From Clostridia bacterium (lineage in GTDB: Bacteria > Bacillota > Clostridia > Oscillospirales > CAG-272), in contig JAFOAB010000368.1 of the NCBI GenBank assembly GCA_017382555.1, positions 1 to 5,541 of the forward strand: a stretch of DNA of 5,541 nt, read 5' to 3'. The translations under genes and the position numbers were made by a program. How positions within the stretch are numbered: position 1 is the first letter of the stretch; each line of letters starts with the position of its first letter. Positions 5,345-5,541 of the stretch are shown here, one piece after another. The notes below the pieces were generated by a model that was not told the origin of the DNA, searched no databases, and saw only the letters and a program-made list of their open reading frames with translations.

Positions 5345-5541
5345 ATGAAGACTGCAAAGGAATTTCGCGCAAGCGCCAGAGACGCCCTGAAGGGTAAATG
5401 GGGACTTGCGATAGGTGCGGGTCTCGTTGCTTCGTTTTTCGGAGCAGGCGGAGGTGGCGGCTCCTTTAACTTTAATTTATCCGATGATGCGGGCAGCTCC
5501 CTTGATTCGGCAACGCTTGATAAGGTAACCGAGGTTGTGGA
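5345..5541 (+). CDS. DUF975 family membrane protein, N-terminal fragment
   Basis: The first 65 codons are present and the gene runs off the right edge. The N-terminus (KTAKEFRASARDALKGKWG, residues 2-20) matches the characteristic opening of DUF975 proteins: a charged amphipathic helix ending in LKGKWG, then a hydrophobic segment (about 20-34). A glycine run at 35-39 follows, and then a polar, Ser/Asp-rich stretch. The family consists of multi-pass membrane proteins of unknown function that are common in Firmicutes. The ATG is supported by AAAGGA (5332-5337), 7 bases upstream. Too little is present to say more about its role. Confidence 0.75.
   Translation, partial: MKTAKEFRASARDALKGKWGLAIGAGLVASFFGAGGGGGSFNFNLSDDAGSSLDSATLDKVTEVV

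Overview
This window looks like chromosomal DNA from an anaerobic, low-to-medium GC Firmicute of the Clostridia, plausibly a gut Oscillospiraceae/Ruminococcaceae-type organism. The grounds are a rubrerythrin tail, a Feo ferrous-iron uptake operon, strong GGAGG ribosome sites with sigma-A-type promoters, a secreted wall hydrolase ending in a dockerin-like module, and a DUF975 membrane protein. The taxonomic call is an inference from gene content and signals only.

Layout. The left edge (1-136, +) holds the last 44 codons of a rubrerythrin, followed by a strong hairpin terminator. A Cof-type HAD phosphatase (193-945, -) converges on it. Upstream of the phosphatase on the same strand is the RNase P RNA gene rnpB (about 1051-1431, -) with its own promoter and terminator. 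From the rnpB promoter, feoA and feoB diverge to the right (1544-3858, +). They overlap by one base and form an iron-uptake operon. A 17-bp hairpin with a T-run follows feoB. Then come a secreted glucosaminidase-like protein with a C-terminal dockerin-like repeat pair (3930-5255, +) and the beginning of a DUF975 membrane protein (5345 to the right edge, +).

How the parts relate. FeoB is the membrane Fe(II) transporter and FeoA its small SH3-like partner. The rubrerythrin tail belongs to a diiron peroxide-detoxifying enzyme, so both ends of the left half concern iron and oxidative stress, but they are separate transcription units with rnpB between them. The other genes look like independent housekeeping or cell-envelope units. 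Good promoter matches with 17-bp spacers precede the phosphatase, rnpB, feoA, the hydrolase and the DUF975 gene.

The feature most worth a second look is the 3876-3930 junction. There the terminator hairpin of feoAB, the promoter of the next gene and that gene's Shine-Dalgarno sequence are superimposed in about 55 bases. Read-through RNA would fold away the ribosome site, while RNA started at the embedded promoter would lack the left arm of the hairpin. Other notable points are a Cys-rich tail on FeoA, back-to-back rnpB/feoA promoters only 7 bp apart, and a dockerin-like module on a wall hydrolase. I found no CRISPR array, insertion sequence, phage module or clearly new multi-gene system.
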